This document shows positions 17,600-27,800 of a stretch of 39,613 nucleotides of DNA, in pieces. Under the pieces are notes generated by a model. It was not told where the DNA came from. It did not search any database and saw nothing but the letters and a program-made list of their open reading frames with translations. Made by a program: the position numbers and the translations under genes. Position 1 is the first letter of the stretch. Each line of letters opens with the position of its first letter. Origin of the DNA: a virus; the IMG/VR virus record IMGVR_UViG_3300041964_000183, positions 1 to 39,613 of that record; one strand, 5' to 3'.

Positions 17600-17785
17600 A
17601 TGCGCGTACGCTTCACCGGAGACTTCGACTGGACGCCGCCGCAGCAGCGGCAAGTGACCCTGGCCTTCCTCGCGGGCGAGGAGAAGACGGTGAAGCGGGA
17701 CTGCGGTGAGGCGGCGATCAAGGCCGGAAAAGCGGAAGAGGTCACGCCTCCGGGGCGCGACGAGGCCGATGCCGGGCGCGGGTGA
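17600..17785 (+). CDS. Small hypothetical protein in connector region
   Basis: A 61-residue frame from ATG 17600, chosen over the in-frame TTG six bases upstream. It reads MRVRFTGDFDWTPPQQRQVT, then LAFLAGEEKTVKRDCGEAAI. Small proteins with the same opening (strand, then FDW.P, then Arg/Lys-rich helix) are common between connectors in phages of alphaproteobacteria; no function is known. Its last 17 bases overlap the next gene. Confidence 0.65.
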   Translation: MRVRFTGDFDWTPPQQRQVTLAFLAGEEKTVKRDCGEAAIKAGKAEEVTPPGRDEADAGRG

Positions 17786-18098
17786 ACTGCGGGACCGCGT
17801 GCAGCTGCTGCAGCGGGGGCTGGACGCGCAACAGGATCGGCTGGGAGCCTGGACCGAAGAAGGAACCCGCTGGGCGAAAGTGGCTCCGCTCCGGGGCGGC
17901 GAGGGCGTCGTGGCCGGGCGCCTGGCCGGGAAGATGTCGCGACTCGTGACGGTGCGGGCGGACAGCCTGACTCGGGGCGTGACCACGGACTGGCGGATCC
18001 GCATCGGCGCCGTGCTGTTCGAGGTGAAGGACGCAGCGGTGACCGCGGATCGCGCCTTCGTCGACCTGCTCTGCGAGAAGGCGGCCGGGCGTGGCTAG
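17769..18098 (+). CDS. Head-tail adaptor / head closure protein
   Basis: A 109-residue protein (MPGAGELRDRVQLLQRGLDA) with the pattern of the SPP1 gp16/HK97 gp7-like head-closure family: AGELRDRVQLLQR, then GTRWAKVAPLRGGEG, then TTDWRIRIGAVLFEVKD. It forms the stopper ring that keeps DNA in the filled head and docks the tail. It overlaps both neighbours, as is usual for this compact block. Confidence 0.8.
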   Translation: MPGAGELRDRVQLLQRGLDAQQDRLGAWTEEGTRWAKVAPLRGGEGVVAGRLAGKMSRLVTVRADSLTRGVTTDWRIRIGAVLFEVKDAAVTADRAFVDLLCEKAAGRG

Positions 18099-18510
18099 TG
18101 GGTTCGACCCCGCGCAGCGCGCGCGAGCCTTGGCGCGGATGCGCAAGCTGCCCGAGCCAGTCAAGCGGCGGGTCCGGGCGCAGATGAACGCGAACGCTGC
18201 GGAGCTGACGGCGATGCAGCGGCGGGTCGTTCCGAAGGATGACGGTGTCCTGGCGGGGACCATCAAGGCCGAGGACCAATCGGACGAGACGCGGATCCGC
18301 GTGAAGGTCAGCGCCGGCGGTCCGGCGACCACGCGCGAGGTTCGGCAGGACTCGGGCAAGCGTTACGACTACGCCCGGGCTGTCGAAAACGGGCGCGAGG
18401 GGCAGAAGCCCCAACCCTTCTTCTTCGGCTCCTATCGCGCGCTCCGGAAGCGGATGAAGGCGGCGGTCAACCGAGCGGCCCGGGCGGGCATCAAGGAGGC
18501 GCTGCGATGA
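18091..18510 (+). CDS. HK97 gp10-like tail completion protein
   Basis: A 139-residue intact protein starting at GTG 18091, inside the end of the adaptor gene. The basic N-terminus (ALARMRKLPEPVKRRVRAQM) is followed by helix NANAAELTAMQRRVVPKDDG, a strand pair (DETRIRVKVSAGG), then YDYARAVENGREGQKPQPFF and FFGSYRALRKRMKAAV, the order seen in gp10-like proteins. It contributes to the head-proximal end of the tail. Confidence 0.8.
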   Translation: MASGFDPAQRARALARMRKLPEPVKRRVRAQMNANAAELTAMQRRVVPKDDGVLAGTIKAEDQSDETRIRVKVSAGGPATTREVRQDSGKRYDYARAVENGREGQKPQPFFFGSYRALRKRMKAAVNRAARAGIKEALR

Positions 18511-18902
18511 GCGACCCCTCGGCCGCGGTCCGTGAGGCCTTCCTGGCGCGGCTCCGGACGGCGCTGACGCCGATCAAGGTTTACGGCGAGGTGCCGGAGA
18601 ACCGCGAGTTTCCCTACGTCTCCCTGCGCACCTTGCAGGCGATCCCGGACGACACGGGCTGCGTGGACGGGTCGGAGATCTACCTCGACTTCGACGGCTG
18701 GTCGGACATGCTCGACGGCGTCGCCCTGGGCGCGATCGCGAACGCCGTTCGCCAAGCCCTTCGCCTCGAGCTGGAGATCCCCGGACACGGCGTGGTCGTC
18801 CAGGAGTACCTCGGCGTCCAGTTCACGGACGACCCCACGCCCGGCATCGCCCGGGCGATGTTCTCTCTCCGGCTCGAGACAGAGCCGGTTCAACAGCCCT
18901 GA
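18507..18902 (+). CDS. Tail terminator-like protein (DUF3168)
   Basis: A 131-residue intact protein from ATG 18507 (ATGA overlap). DUF3168 features are AVREAFLARLRTALTPIKVY, FPYVSLRTLQAIPDD, GSEIYLDFDGWSD and the terminal strand RAMFSLRLE. This family, like lambda gpU, caps the tail tube at its head end. The palindrome at 18738-18752 lies inside it. Confidence 0.8.
   Translation: MSDPSAAVREAFLARLRTALTPIKVYGEVPENREFPYVSLRTLQAIPDDTGCVDGSEIYLDFDGWSDMLDGVALGAIANAVRQALRLELEIPGHGVVVQEYLGVQFTDDPTPGIARAMFSLRLETEPVQQP
18738..18752. repeat. Interrupted palindrome GCGAACGCCGTTCGC
   Basis: Perfect copy of the dispersed element, inside the DUF3168 gene and again read Ala-Asn-Ala-Val-Arg. Confidence 0.8.
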
Positions 18903-18928
18903 TCGGGGCCATTCCAAAGGAGACTACG

Positions 18929-19411
18929 ATGGCCCTCAACCCTGTGCAGCAGGTCGCCGGCTCGCGCCTGGTGTTCAAGATCAAGGACGGCGCGGCCCCC
19001 AACGAGTACCGCACCCTCTGCACGATCAACGCCGACCGCGGCATCACCTTCAACAAGGGGATGGAAGACGAGGAGGTGATCGACTGCGACGACCCGAACG
19101 CCATCGGGTGGCGCACGCGCAACGCCACCACGCGCTCCATCGACATCGAAGGCGGCGGCAAGGTTCACCGTCCGGACATCGCCCGCATGGAGGCTTGGCA
19201 CGCCGCTGAGGGACCGGTCGACGGGAAGATGATTCTCGACGACGACGACCCCGAGAACGTCATCACCTGGACCGGCCAGTGGGATCTGGAAACGTTCGGG
19301 ATCAGCGGTCCCCGCCGCGCCAAGCTCGACGCCAGCCTGACGATCGGCTCCAACGGCCCCATCGTGACCACCTACGGTGCGAACGTGGGCCTCACGCCGC
19401 CCGCGCCCTGA
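18929..19411 (+). CDS. Major tail tube protein
   Basis: A 160-residue intact protein preceded by an AAAGGAG site. MALNPVQQVAGSRLVFKIKD, FNKGMEDEEVIDCDDPNAIG, then GGKVHRPDIARMEAWHAAEG and ITWTGQWDLETFGISG fit the β-rich tube proteins of siphoviruses with short, regular tails. It builds the tail tube on the tape measure. Its TGA shares a base with the start of the tail chaperone. Confidence 0.8.
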   Translation: MALNPVQQVAGSRLVFKIKDGAAPNEYRTLCTINADRGITFNKGMEDEEVIDCDDPNAIGWRTRNATTRSIDIEGGGKVHRPDIARMEAWHAAEGPVDGKMILDDDDPENVITWTGQWDLETFGISGPRRAKLDASLTIGSNGPIVTTYGANVGLTPPAP

Positions 19412-19839
19412 TGAGCGGAGCGGCGGAAGTCGAGCTCACCTTCGCCGGTGAGAAGCGCCTGTTCCGGCAGCGGATCGGCGCGCAACGTGCGGTGCAGGAG
19501 GCTACGGACTGCGGTCCGATGGAGCTTCTGCGCCGCTTCGGAACCGGAGACTGGCGCGTGGATGACCTCCGCGCGCCGATCTACCGCGGTCTGATCGACG
19601 GGGACATGAAGGCCGACAAGGCCGCCCAGCTCATGATCCACAACTTCGACGACCTACCGAAGGCGCAGTTCGTGCCTCTGGCCCGCGCCATCGTGGGCAT
19701 CGGCATAATTGGTGTGCCCGAGGAGGAGGAAGACGGCGACGACGCGGGGGAGCCCGCGGGGGAGACGGTTCCGAGCCCGCGCTCCCCCGAGGAAAGATCC
19801 CCTTCGGAGCCCTCCTCGGGCTCGCCGCCGGAACGCTAG
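19411..19839 (+). CDS. Tail assembly chaperone, short product (GTA gp10-like)
   Basis: A 142-residue frame from ATG 19411, overlapping the tube stop. VELTFAGEKRLFRQRIGAQR, GPMELLRRFGTGDWRVDDLR, APIYRGLIDGDM and ARAIVGIGIIG match the gene transfer agent gp10-type chaperone (GTA_gp10). The last ~30 residues are an acidic then Ser/Pro-rich tail that looks like out-of-frame or linker sequence. Immediately after it the -1 frame encodes a conserved-looking domain, so this may be the upstream product of a frameshifting pair. Confidence 0.75.
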   Translation: MSGAAEVELTFAGEKRLFRQRIGAQRAVQEATDCGPMELLRRFGTGDWRVDDLRAPIYRGLIDGDMKADKAAQLMIHNFDDLPKAQFVPLARAIVGIGIIGVPEEEEDGDDAGEPAGETVPSPRSPEERSPSEPSSGSPPER

Positions 19840-19984
19840 GCTGGTCCGCGCGCGAGGTGGACCAGCTATCGTTGTGGGAGCTGAACACGGCGATCGACGG
19901 CTGGCGGAAAGCGAACGTCACAGAAACCGGGGCCAAAGGCCCGACCGACGCCGAGGACGAAGCGTTGCGGGCCAAGTACGGCTG
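19785..19984 (+). CDS. -1 frame extension of the tail chaperone (G-T-like)
   Basis: In the -1 frame, KIPFGALLGLAAGTLGWSAR then EVDQLSLWELNTAIDGWRKA and DAEDEALRAKYG runs to a TGA at 19984. It has no start codon of its own. The segment matches the C-terminal domain of tail assembly chaperones (TLGWS...LWEL..A..GW). In siphoviruses such a domain is made by programmed -1 frameshifting. Two GCG-GGG-GAG runs at about 19745-19770 are possible slip sites. A sequencing indel would give the same picture, so the mechanism is open. Confidence 0.6.
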
Positions 19985-20000
19985 AGTCTAGGCTTGGCGA

Positions 20001-20300
20001 ATGGAGATCTTCCTCGCCGTGGTCGTGCTCGGCTTGTTGCCGGCGTTCATCGCCCACAGCCGGGGCCACAACTTCGTCCTGTGGTGGATGCTCGGGGCGG
20101 CGCTGTTCCCCCTCGCCCTCATTGCGGCGTTCTTCCTGAAGCGCGACCTCGCCCACAGCAAGCGCAAGTGTCCACACTGCGCCGAGACCATCCGGGCGGA
20201 GGCGACGACCTGTCGCTTCTGCGGTCGCGACGTCCAGTCCCTGGCCGACCCCCCCGGTAAGGCGGAAATGCGCGACCTGAGGGAACGCCTCCGGTCTTAG
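20001..20300 (+). CDS. Membrane protein with C-terminal zinc ribbon
   Basis: A 99-residue intact protein. Two membrane segments (IFLAVVVLGLLPAFIA, residues 3-18; VLWWMLGAALFPLALIAAFF, 26-45) are followed by a cytoplasmic zinc ribbon: CPHCAETIRAEATTCRFCG, with a CxxC...CxxC spacing. Function unknown. It lies between the tail chaperones and the tape measure, a place normally occupied by nothing, so it may be a cargo (moron) gene rather than a tail part. Confidence 0.7.
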   Translation: MEIFLAVVVLGLLPAFIAHSRGHNFVLWWMLGAALFPLALIAAFFLKRDLAHSKRKCPHCAETIRAEATTCRFCGRDVQSLADPPGKAEMRDLRERLRS

Positions 20301-20335
20301 CGCGGGAGGCCTAAGCGCCGCCCGATGGAGGCGGC

Positions 20336-23207
20336 ATGGCCCAAGACGCTGAAGCCCTACTCCTCTACCTCGACGCCAACCTGCGGCGGTTCGAGCGGTC
20401 TATGAACAAGGCCGCGGGCATCGCGGACCAGAAGTTCAACGCCATCGAGCGTCGCCAGCGCGAGGCCGACAAGAAGCTGGCCGCGTTCGGGTCCCAACTG
20501 GGGGACGGGCTCGGGAGGGCGTCCCTCGTGGCGGGCGCAGCGCTGGGCGCCATCGGCCTGTATGCAGTCGAACTGGCGAAGGACGCTGAAGAGACCAAGA
20601 ACGCTTTCAACGTGGCCTTTGGCGACTCGGCCAAGGCCGCCGAGGCGTTCGCGAACACCCTCTCCGGCAAGGTCGGCCGGGACGTCATTGAGCTCCAGGG
20701 CAACATGGCGCAGCTCCGCCTGGTGCTGGACGGGCTCGGCGTGTCTGGCGAGCAGTCGCTTCAGGTGGTGCAGGCCCTGACCGCACGCGCGGTGGACATC
20801 GGCTCGCTGTTCAATGTGGCGGACGCGGATGCGTACCGGGCGATCATCTCCGGCATCTCTGGAGAGACCGAGCCCCTCAAGCGGTTCGGCGTGGTGCTGA
20901 ATGAAGCGGCGCTCAAGACCGAACTCCTGCGCCTCGGGTTCAAGGGGACCGTGCAGGAAGCCAGCGAAGCCACGAAGGCCATCGCCCGGACCAACATCAT
21001 CTTAGAGCGTACTGGCAAAGCGGCGGGCGACGCCGAGCGCACGATCGACAGCCTGGCGAACCAGCAGAAGGTGGCTCGCGCCGAGTTCAACGAAGCCGCT
21101 CGAAACCTGGGCACCGCGCTCATCCCAGCCATGACCAAGGCGACCGAAGCCGCGGCGGACTTGGCCAGCACCATCGGCGCGATGCCCACCTCGTTGCAGA
21201 TGGCGGGCCTGGGCATGCTCGCCCTGGTCGCGGCCGGCGGCCCGATCATGTCGCTGATCACGGGCTTCTTGCGCGTTCGCACGGCCGCTCTTGAGGCAGC
21301 CGCCGCCGCCGCGATCGGCGGAGCGGGTGGCGCGGCCAAGGTCGGGGCGGCGGGCTTGGCGACCCGGTTTGGAGTGGCCGGCATCGGAGCGGCGGTCGTG
21401 GGCGGTCTCGCCCTGAATGAGCGCTCGGGCTCAAAGCGGGTCGCCACGACCCTCCGCGCACCGATGCTCGCCTCGGATGAGGACCTGAAGTTCACGCAAG
21501 GGCAAATCCAGCAGCGTCGGGACGCGGTCGCCGAGCGTTATCGGAACCGTCCGGACGCCATGCCGAAGGCAACCCGGCAAGGGCTGGAGAAGTACACCGA
21601 CCAGCTATCGAAGCTGAGCGCCGAGCGCGGCCGGCGCGAGGTGAACGCCGAGAAGCCGATGTTCGGCACGGGCACCCCCATCACGCTCAACAGCGAGCTA
21701 CTCAAGCCGATTGGTGGTGGGAAGGGCGGGGGTGGCCCGAAAGGGAAGTCGGCCGAGACCCTGGCGAAGGAAGCTGTGGCCAAGGCCGCGAAGGCCGCCC
21801 GTGAGGCCGAGCGCCGCCGGGAGGAGCAGGAAGCCCGTGAGCGCGCCCTCGACGATCAGCTTGCCGGCTTGGCGTCACAGGAGATCGCAGCCCGTGAGGC
21901 GGCCGTCAGGACCGCGGACGAGCGGTACGAGATCAGCCGCGAGCGAGCCGCGTTTGAGGCGGAGCAGTTCGACAAGGACATCGAGCGCAAGCTCAAGGAT
22001 AAGGAGATTGACGACGCCCAGGCTCACACGCTCCGGCAGGCGTTCGTCCGGGTGCAGGTGCAGGAGGCCGCCAACGCGCAAGCTGAGCTGAGCCGAGATA
22101 TCGAGGAGCGGATCGCTGTCGAGCGGGAGGAGATATTCCGCCTTGCGTCGGACGCCCTCGGCGTCGAGGCCAGCATGGCCACCACCCTGCAGCAGCGGGC
22201 CGACGTTGAGCGCCGCATCCTCGCGCTGGCTCAGCAGGAGGAGCGCGAGCGCCTGGAGCAGCAGATCGCCCGTGGCGAGGTCTACAGCCCGGAGGCGGCG
22301 CGATACAACCTCGGGACCCAGCAAGCCGGCCAGCGCGCCGCGCAGGGCTTCCAGCAGGGCCGGGACGCTGAGGTCCAGCGCCTCGGGGGCTTCGACCCGG
22401 TTCAAGCCGCACAGGGCGCTGTTGCGGGCGTGCGCTCCCAACTTACCCAGGCGGAGCAGTACGAGGCGCAGCTCGCGGAGATCGAGAAGATGCGCCAAGG
22501 CGACTTGGCGAACACCGCCACCTATGAACAGGCGAAGGCGCAGATCGAAGCTCAGTACAGCGCCCAGCGGCTGGAGGGCGCCTCGAACTTCTTCGGCGCC
22601 CTAGCCGGGCTGTCGCAGTCCTCGAACAAGAAGCTGGCTGCGATCGGCAAGGCCGCGGCCCTCGCGCAGGCCACGATCAACGGCTACCTGGCTGTCTCCG
22701 AGGCCATCGCCTCGGCCCCGTTCCCGGCCAACCTGCCCGCCATCGCTCAAGCGACGGTGGCCTCCGCTATCCAGATCGCCGGCATCGCCGGCGTGGCGGG
22801 GTTTGAGAAGGGCGGCTTCACCGGTCCCGGTCGCAAGAGGATCCGCGGCGTGGTCCACGGGGACGAGTACGTCGTCAACGCCCAGAACACGGCCAAGCAC
22901 CGGCGGGAGCTAGAGCATCTAGAGCGAACCGGCAGCCTGCCTGGGTTCGAGCGCGGCGGGTTCGTCATGCCCCGCGCGCCGCGGCTGCCCTCCGCCCGTG
23001 CGTCCGACGCGCGCGCCGTTGGACTGAACGTCGCCGTCAACAACTACGGCGCGCCCGCCCCGCGCCGAGGTCCGGCCTGACGGCAAGGGCGGCGTCCGGG
23101 TGGACCTGTACGAGGTCGCCGGCAAACGGTTCATCCAGCAGGCCGGGGTCAACGGAGATCTGGCGCGCGCCGGCCGGCAGACGCCCAGCTTCACGCAGAG
23201 GGGGTGA
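20336..23207 (+). CDS. Tape measure protein, one frameshift at the 3' end
   Basis: About 957 residues from ATG 20336 (MAQDAEALLLYLDANLRRFE). Long helical regions, a hydrophobic domain (~residues 280-370) and a highly charged coiled coil (~480-620) are typical. An N-terminal TP901-like pattern is seen in FGDSAKAAEAFANTLSG and LFNVADADAYRAIISGISGE. Near the end FFGALAGLSQSSNKKLAAIG and FEKGGFTGPGRKRIRGVVHG, DEYVVNAQNT are the standard C-terminal landmarks. The frame breaks at ~23060; the other frame gives EVRPDGKGGVRVDLYEVAGK and ends FTQRG at 23207. The protein sets tail length and is ejected at infection. Confidence 0.9.
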
Positions 23208-24033
23208 CAGTGAACCTCATCCTCAACGCCAGCTTCCTCGACGGCTCGACCGGCTGGACGGCGGACGGAGCCCTCAACGTCGACGGCGGGACCCGACGGT
23301 GCGCCTGGCCGACTGGCCCTTGTCAGCGCGAACGCCTCGGCGATCAGCGCCACCACGGTGAGCTAAGCGGCGCGTCGTCGCTGATGGTCTTCGCCCACCA
23401 CTGGAGCGCGAACGGCGCCAGCCGGCTCTCGGTGCGGTGGAGACGGCCTGACGGATCGACGGTGAGCGACCTGGACGTGCCCTTGCTGCGTCCGCAGGGT
23501 GTCGCCTCCCGCGGGCTGCCCAAGGGCTCGCCTACTCCCGCGGGCGGCTCTCAAGGCCGGGGGAGGCCACCCAGGCCACCCTGCGCCTCTACGCGCCCGG
23601 AAACACGACCCTGCCCTTCTCAAGCCCTACGCCGCACCGCCGCGTGAGTCCTGCGGCTGGCTCCCGGGCGACCACGTCAACCCGGACCTCCGCCTTGCGG
23701 TATGGCCGTCCCGAGCTGCCCCAGTGCTGGAGCAAAGCGCGCAGCCCACGGCCTCGACCGTGGAGTTCGCGACCGATGCGCAGGTCCCCCTGCAGAACAG
23801 CGTGGGGGCGCTGCCCTGGCTGATCCTCCAAGGCGGATGAAGCCGACATGGAACAGCGGGACGCACTGAGCCAGTTCGTTGAAAGCCAGCGGGAGGAGAG
23901 GCGGCCCTTCTGGTTCGTGCGCCCCAGCACCCTGCAGCTCCACCGCGCCCGATGGACGGCGGGCGGCGACCCCGCGACTCCGAGCCGGCCGGGCGCTGTC
24001 GGTAGAGTTCGCCGTCATGCTCGAGCCGCCTGA
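23204..24033 (+). CDS. Distal tail protein with carbohydrate-binding-like N-terminus, frame-disrupted
   Basis: GTG 23204 opens MTVNLILNASFLDGSTGWTA, the signature beginning of CBM4/9-like jelly-roll domains (N..F..G..GW). After frame changes the sequence goes on ASLMVFAHHWSANGASRLSV-like strands, ARKH..LKPYAAPPRESCGWLPGDHVN, STVEFATDAQVPLQ, then LPWLILQG and MEQRDALSQFVESQREERRP, FWFV. The last part resembles the end of DUF2460/minor-tail M-type proteins. A stop at 23840 may be an indel artefact or a true boundary, giving two genes (23204-23840, 23848-24033). It would be part of the tail tip baseplate and may bind host sugars. Confidence 0.5.
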
Positions 24034-24491
24034 TGGCGAGGACCCTGGACATGGTGCGCGAGCTGTATGCGCAGGGCGGTCCGCGCCGGCACGGTCCTCC
24101 TGCAGATCAGCGGCGGCGACCTGGCCGAGCCTATCCAGCTGACCGACCATCCCGGCGGCCTGCAGGTCGGGCCCGACTTCTACGCCCACGCGCCCTTCGC
24201 CTTCGGCTGGGGCGGCGCGAACCGGAGCGAAGCGCGGCAACAAGCCGCTTCAGGTCGCCAGCGCGAGGCGGATCGTCGAGGCCTTGAGGCCACGCCGACC
24301 CGGCCGACGTCCTCGTTCAGCTCGTGCGCGCCAGCGCACCGGAGCTCGCCGAGAAGAAGCTGAGGGTGCGTACGTCCCGCCGCCCAGGTGGACGCCGCCA
24401 GCATCACGATCACCTTGGACGGGCGGAACTACGCCAAGGAACCGGCCGTCTCGCGGGCCTACACGCAGGCACGAGTGCCTGGGCGTTCTGA
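24033..24491 (+). CDS. DUF1833-type minor tail protein, frame-disrupted
   Basis: ATG 24033 (MARTLDMVRELYAQ) overlaps the previous stop (TGATG). After frame changes come GTVLLQISGGDLAEPIQLTD, then YAHAPFAFGWGG, RIVEALRSHADPADVLVQLV and ITITLDGRNYAKEPAVSRAY, ending VPGAF. This is the DUF1833 (HK97/lambda L-like) order, including the AFPF-like and final PG[LA]F segments. These proteins form part of the tail tip. The TGA at 24489-24491 overlaps the peptidase ATG. Confidence 0.6.
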
Positions 24492-24890
24492 TGACCGGCA
24501 GGGTGCTGGAACGGCGGCGGCTTTTGTGGGTGCGCCCTACCGTCTGCACGGTCCACCCCGACGTTGGGACTGCCTGGGCGCAGTCGTCTGGCTTCGGCGC
24601 GAACTGTTTGGACGGGACATCGCCCTCTGCGCCGCCCCTCTACACCGCCCTGGACGCGGCGAACGCCGTTCGCGCGGAGGCGCTCATGCGTCGAGGGCGT
24701 GAAGGCCTGGCGCGAGGTGGGAAGCGGCGCCCGGCGCGGTTGTCCTGTTCGACGTCATGGGCCGGGCCGCGCACGTCGGCCTGCTGCTGACTCCGACAAC
24801 CTTCCTGCACGTCCAGCAGGCGGCCGGCACGACCATCGAAGACCTGCGCGGGCGCTGGCGCGGGAGGGTGAGGAGCTTCCATACACCTGA
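24491..24890 (+). CDS. NlpC/P60-like cysteine peptidase of the tail tip, frame-disrupted
   Basis: Start ATG 24491 (MTGRVLER), then AAAFVGAPYRLHG with the catalytic Cys in WDCLGAVVWLRRELFG, and the His in MGRAAHVGLLLTPTTFLHVQ; the order Cys...His fits the C40 family. Lambda gpK-type enzymes cut the peptide cross-links of peptidoglycan during infection. Frame changes occur near 24520, 24570, 24640, 24700 and 24745. The stop at 24888-24890 is the best candidate, with an adjacent start at 24898. The palindrome at 24659-24673 is inside. Confidence 0.7.
24659..24673. repeat. Interrupted palindrome GCGAACGCCGTTCGC
   Basis: Perfect copy of the dispersed element within the peptidase gene; the conceptual frame again reads Ala-Asn-Ala-Val-Arg. 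Confidence 0.8.
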
Positions 24891-24897
24891 CGCGCGC

Positions 24898-27800
24898 ATG
24901 GAGCAGAACGGCGCGCGCGCGTTCTCGTGGCTTGCCGCCCTCGGGTCGGAGGTCGCCGCCTTCAGGGCCAGCCCGGCGCGAGCCTGGGAGCCCTGCTCAC
25001 CGAGGCAGTCAACGCCGGAGACGTGGAGCCCGCCGACGTGCCGCTGGTGCGGTTCTACGTCGATGGGACCGCAATCCCGGCGGGGACTACGGAGGAGCGC
25101 TTCAAGCCTTGGATTTGGTCCCGGCCACGGGGGCGCAGGTCAACATCTCCGTAGAGCCCCAGGACCCCGGCACCGCCGCGCTGATCGCCGCGGTGGTGGC
25201 GGTGGCCATCTCCGTCGGCACCTACCTGATGCAGCCCAAGCCGCCTGAGACGCTGGAGCCGGGCCGTCAACAAGGGCGCGCTGAGCGGCCATCGAACGGG
25301 CTGCGTCGGCGCGAGCCGATGCCGCTTCAGCTGGCCCCCGGCCGCGTCGCGCCCGACTTGGCGGTCCTGCCGTACAGCGAGCTTATCGACGGCGACGTAT
25401 GGCTGAATGCTCGCCTACGGCGGGCACTACGGCCCCTGCACGATCTCGGACATCAAGATCGGCGAGACGCTGCTCACCGACTACCGGCCGCAGACTATCA
25501 GATCGAGTACTTCACGACGCCGGCCCGCGCCGCCTGGCGCTCATCCCCGGGCAGGTTCGGCAGAAGACTACAGGACAAGCTCGAGCTGGGCGGGCCTGAG
25601 GAAGTCACACCACCTTCGACGACACGCAGCGGATCTCGCTCGACTTCACCTGGCCGGCGGGGCTGCGGTTCAACAAGGAGAACGGCTCAATCCTCCAGCA
25701 GGAGGTGCGGCTCGACGAGTGGCAAGCCGTGGGCGACGCCGGGTGGTCGCCGGCCCCCGCTGGAGGGCGGCCCCTACCGGAACCGTCAGGGTCAGTTCCT
25801 GCCGGTCGGCACGGTCGACGTCATGGGCAAAACACAACAGCCCCATCCGCCGCACCTTCGCCTGGACCGCGCCCACGCGGGGCGCTTCAACGTCCGGGTC
25901 AAGGCGTGGGACCCCCGACAACGACGACGTGACCAAGGCGGTGCAGGACACCGTCTGGACGGCCATGCGCTCGATCAACCTGCGCCCGCCGATCAACGAT
26001 GAGTTTTCTGAGCGGCTTCGCCCTGGCGATCCGCTCAGCGACGACCTCAGCGGCAACCTGCTGTGGTGTCGGCCGTGATCGCCCCCCACGCGCCGGTCTG
26101 GACCGGAACGCAGTGGAAGGACACATCGCGGACTGGCTCCGTCCGACAATATGGCCGCCCTGGCGCGCATGATGCTCATCGGCCCTGCGGCGGCGGTCCC
26201 CCTGACGGCGGCCGACATGGACGCTTCCTGGGACGACCTGCACGACCTCATCGAGGAGCGGGGCTGGAAGGGCTCCCGCCGGCTGAATGGACGGCATGAG
26301 CCAGGAGGACGCGCTCAAGGTGATGGGGCCTCATCGGCCCGCTTCTCCGCCTACGACGACGGCGAGCGCCTGTGCGTCAGCCCGGACTGGGAGAAGCAGT
26401 ACCCGTCCAGCTCTTCTCCGGCCGCAACGCCAGGGCTACCGCTATCGCCGCGAGTTTTCCCGACGACGTGCATGCCGCGATCGTGGAGTTCGCCAACGCG
26501 GACGAAGACGGCGCGAGCGACGAGCGCTTCGTCTTCAACGACGGGTTCACCGCGGAGAACGCCGAACTGTTTGAGCGGGTGAAGCTGGACTACGCCTGCT
26601 CCCCGACCGGGCGCACACCGCGAGGGCCGCGTCTGGCTCGCACGCCGGCAGCTGCAGACCGAGACGCATGAGTGGACGACCGGGGCGGACGGCCTAGTCG
26701 CCACCTACGGAAGCCGGGTGAAGCTCCGCCACACCAGCGCGCTCTACGGCGCCGGCGAGGGCCGCGTTCAGCACCGCCTCTGGGCCGGCGGCCTGATCGC
26801 TGGCGTGCAGCTGGACAACACGGTCACGATGGAGGCGGGCAAGAGCTACGCGCTCGATGTCCGGCGCGCTGACGGCTTGGTCGCTGGCGTTCCCGTGGTC
26901 ACGGCGCCCGGAAGCAGCGCCAGCTCATGTTCCCGCGCCCTGCGGAGAGCGAAGCGCCGGAAGCGGGTGACCTTCTGCGTTCGGGGTGGCGGGGCAGGTC
27001 ACCGAGGACCTGGAGCTCGTCGAGATTTCCTACGAAGGGCAGCTCCGCCACGCTGCGGGCTGTCCGGTATACTGGCCGAGCAGATCGAGGGCGGCCGAGA
27101 CCGGGCCCATTCCGCCTTGGCAACCGGAATCACGCCCGCCCGCGGGCGCCCCAGCCGCGGATCCTGGGCGTCACTCAAGCGACCCCTGATGGCGTTGTAG
27201 TCAGCTTCGCCGCCGACTTGAGCGCTGGCGTGGTTCTAGGCGGCTTCACGGGGCCGCTGGAGACGAAGCCCGACCACTGCTGGGGAAACAGCGCCCTGGC
27301 AGACGCTGCCCGCCCTGGCCCCCTCTGAGCGTGTCGTTCGGACCCCGCCGCTCCCGGAGGCGGAGCAGTCGCAGAGGCCGAGTTCCGGGTCGACGTGGAG
27401 GTCCGGTCCTTCAACCGCCGAGGAGGTGTCCTCGCCGGCTCGTGCGCTGGACATCCTCGTTGGTCGGGCCGTGGCGACCGTACGCGACTTCAACGCCATC
27501 GGCGTGGTGAGGGCGAGCACCGCCGGGACCAGCTACGGCGCTATCCAGATCACGGCTGCTCCCATGGACGCGGGGCCGCGAGATGGAGCTGCGGGTTGAG
27601 ATCCAAGCGGCCGGGTCGAACCCTGTAGCGTGGCGCTCGGCTGTGGGCTCGCCGCTAGACGCACGGAACCCCCGCGGGACGTCACGGACGTTCTGGACGA
27701 TACCGCATACGACGTTCGGGCGCGGTGGTGGACCAACGATAACTGGTCGGGTGCCTGGGCCGTCCGGACCAATGTGCGCGTCCCTGCCGGTGCCACAGTG

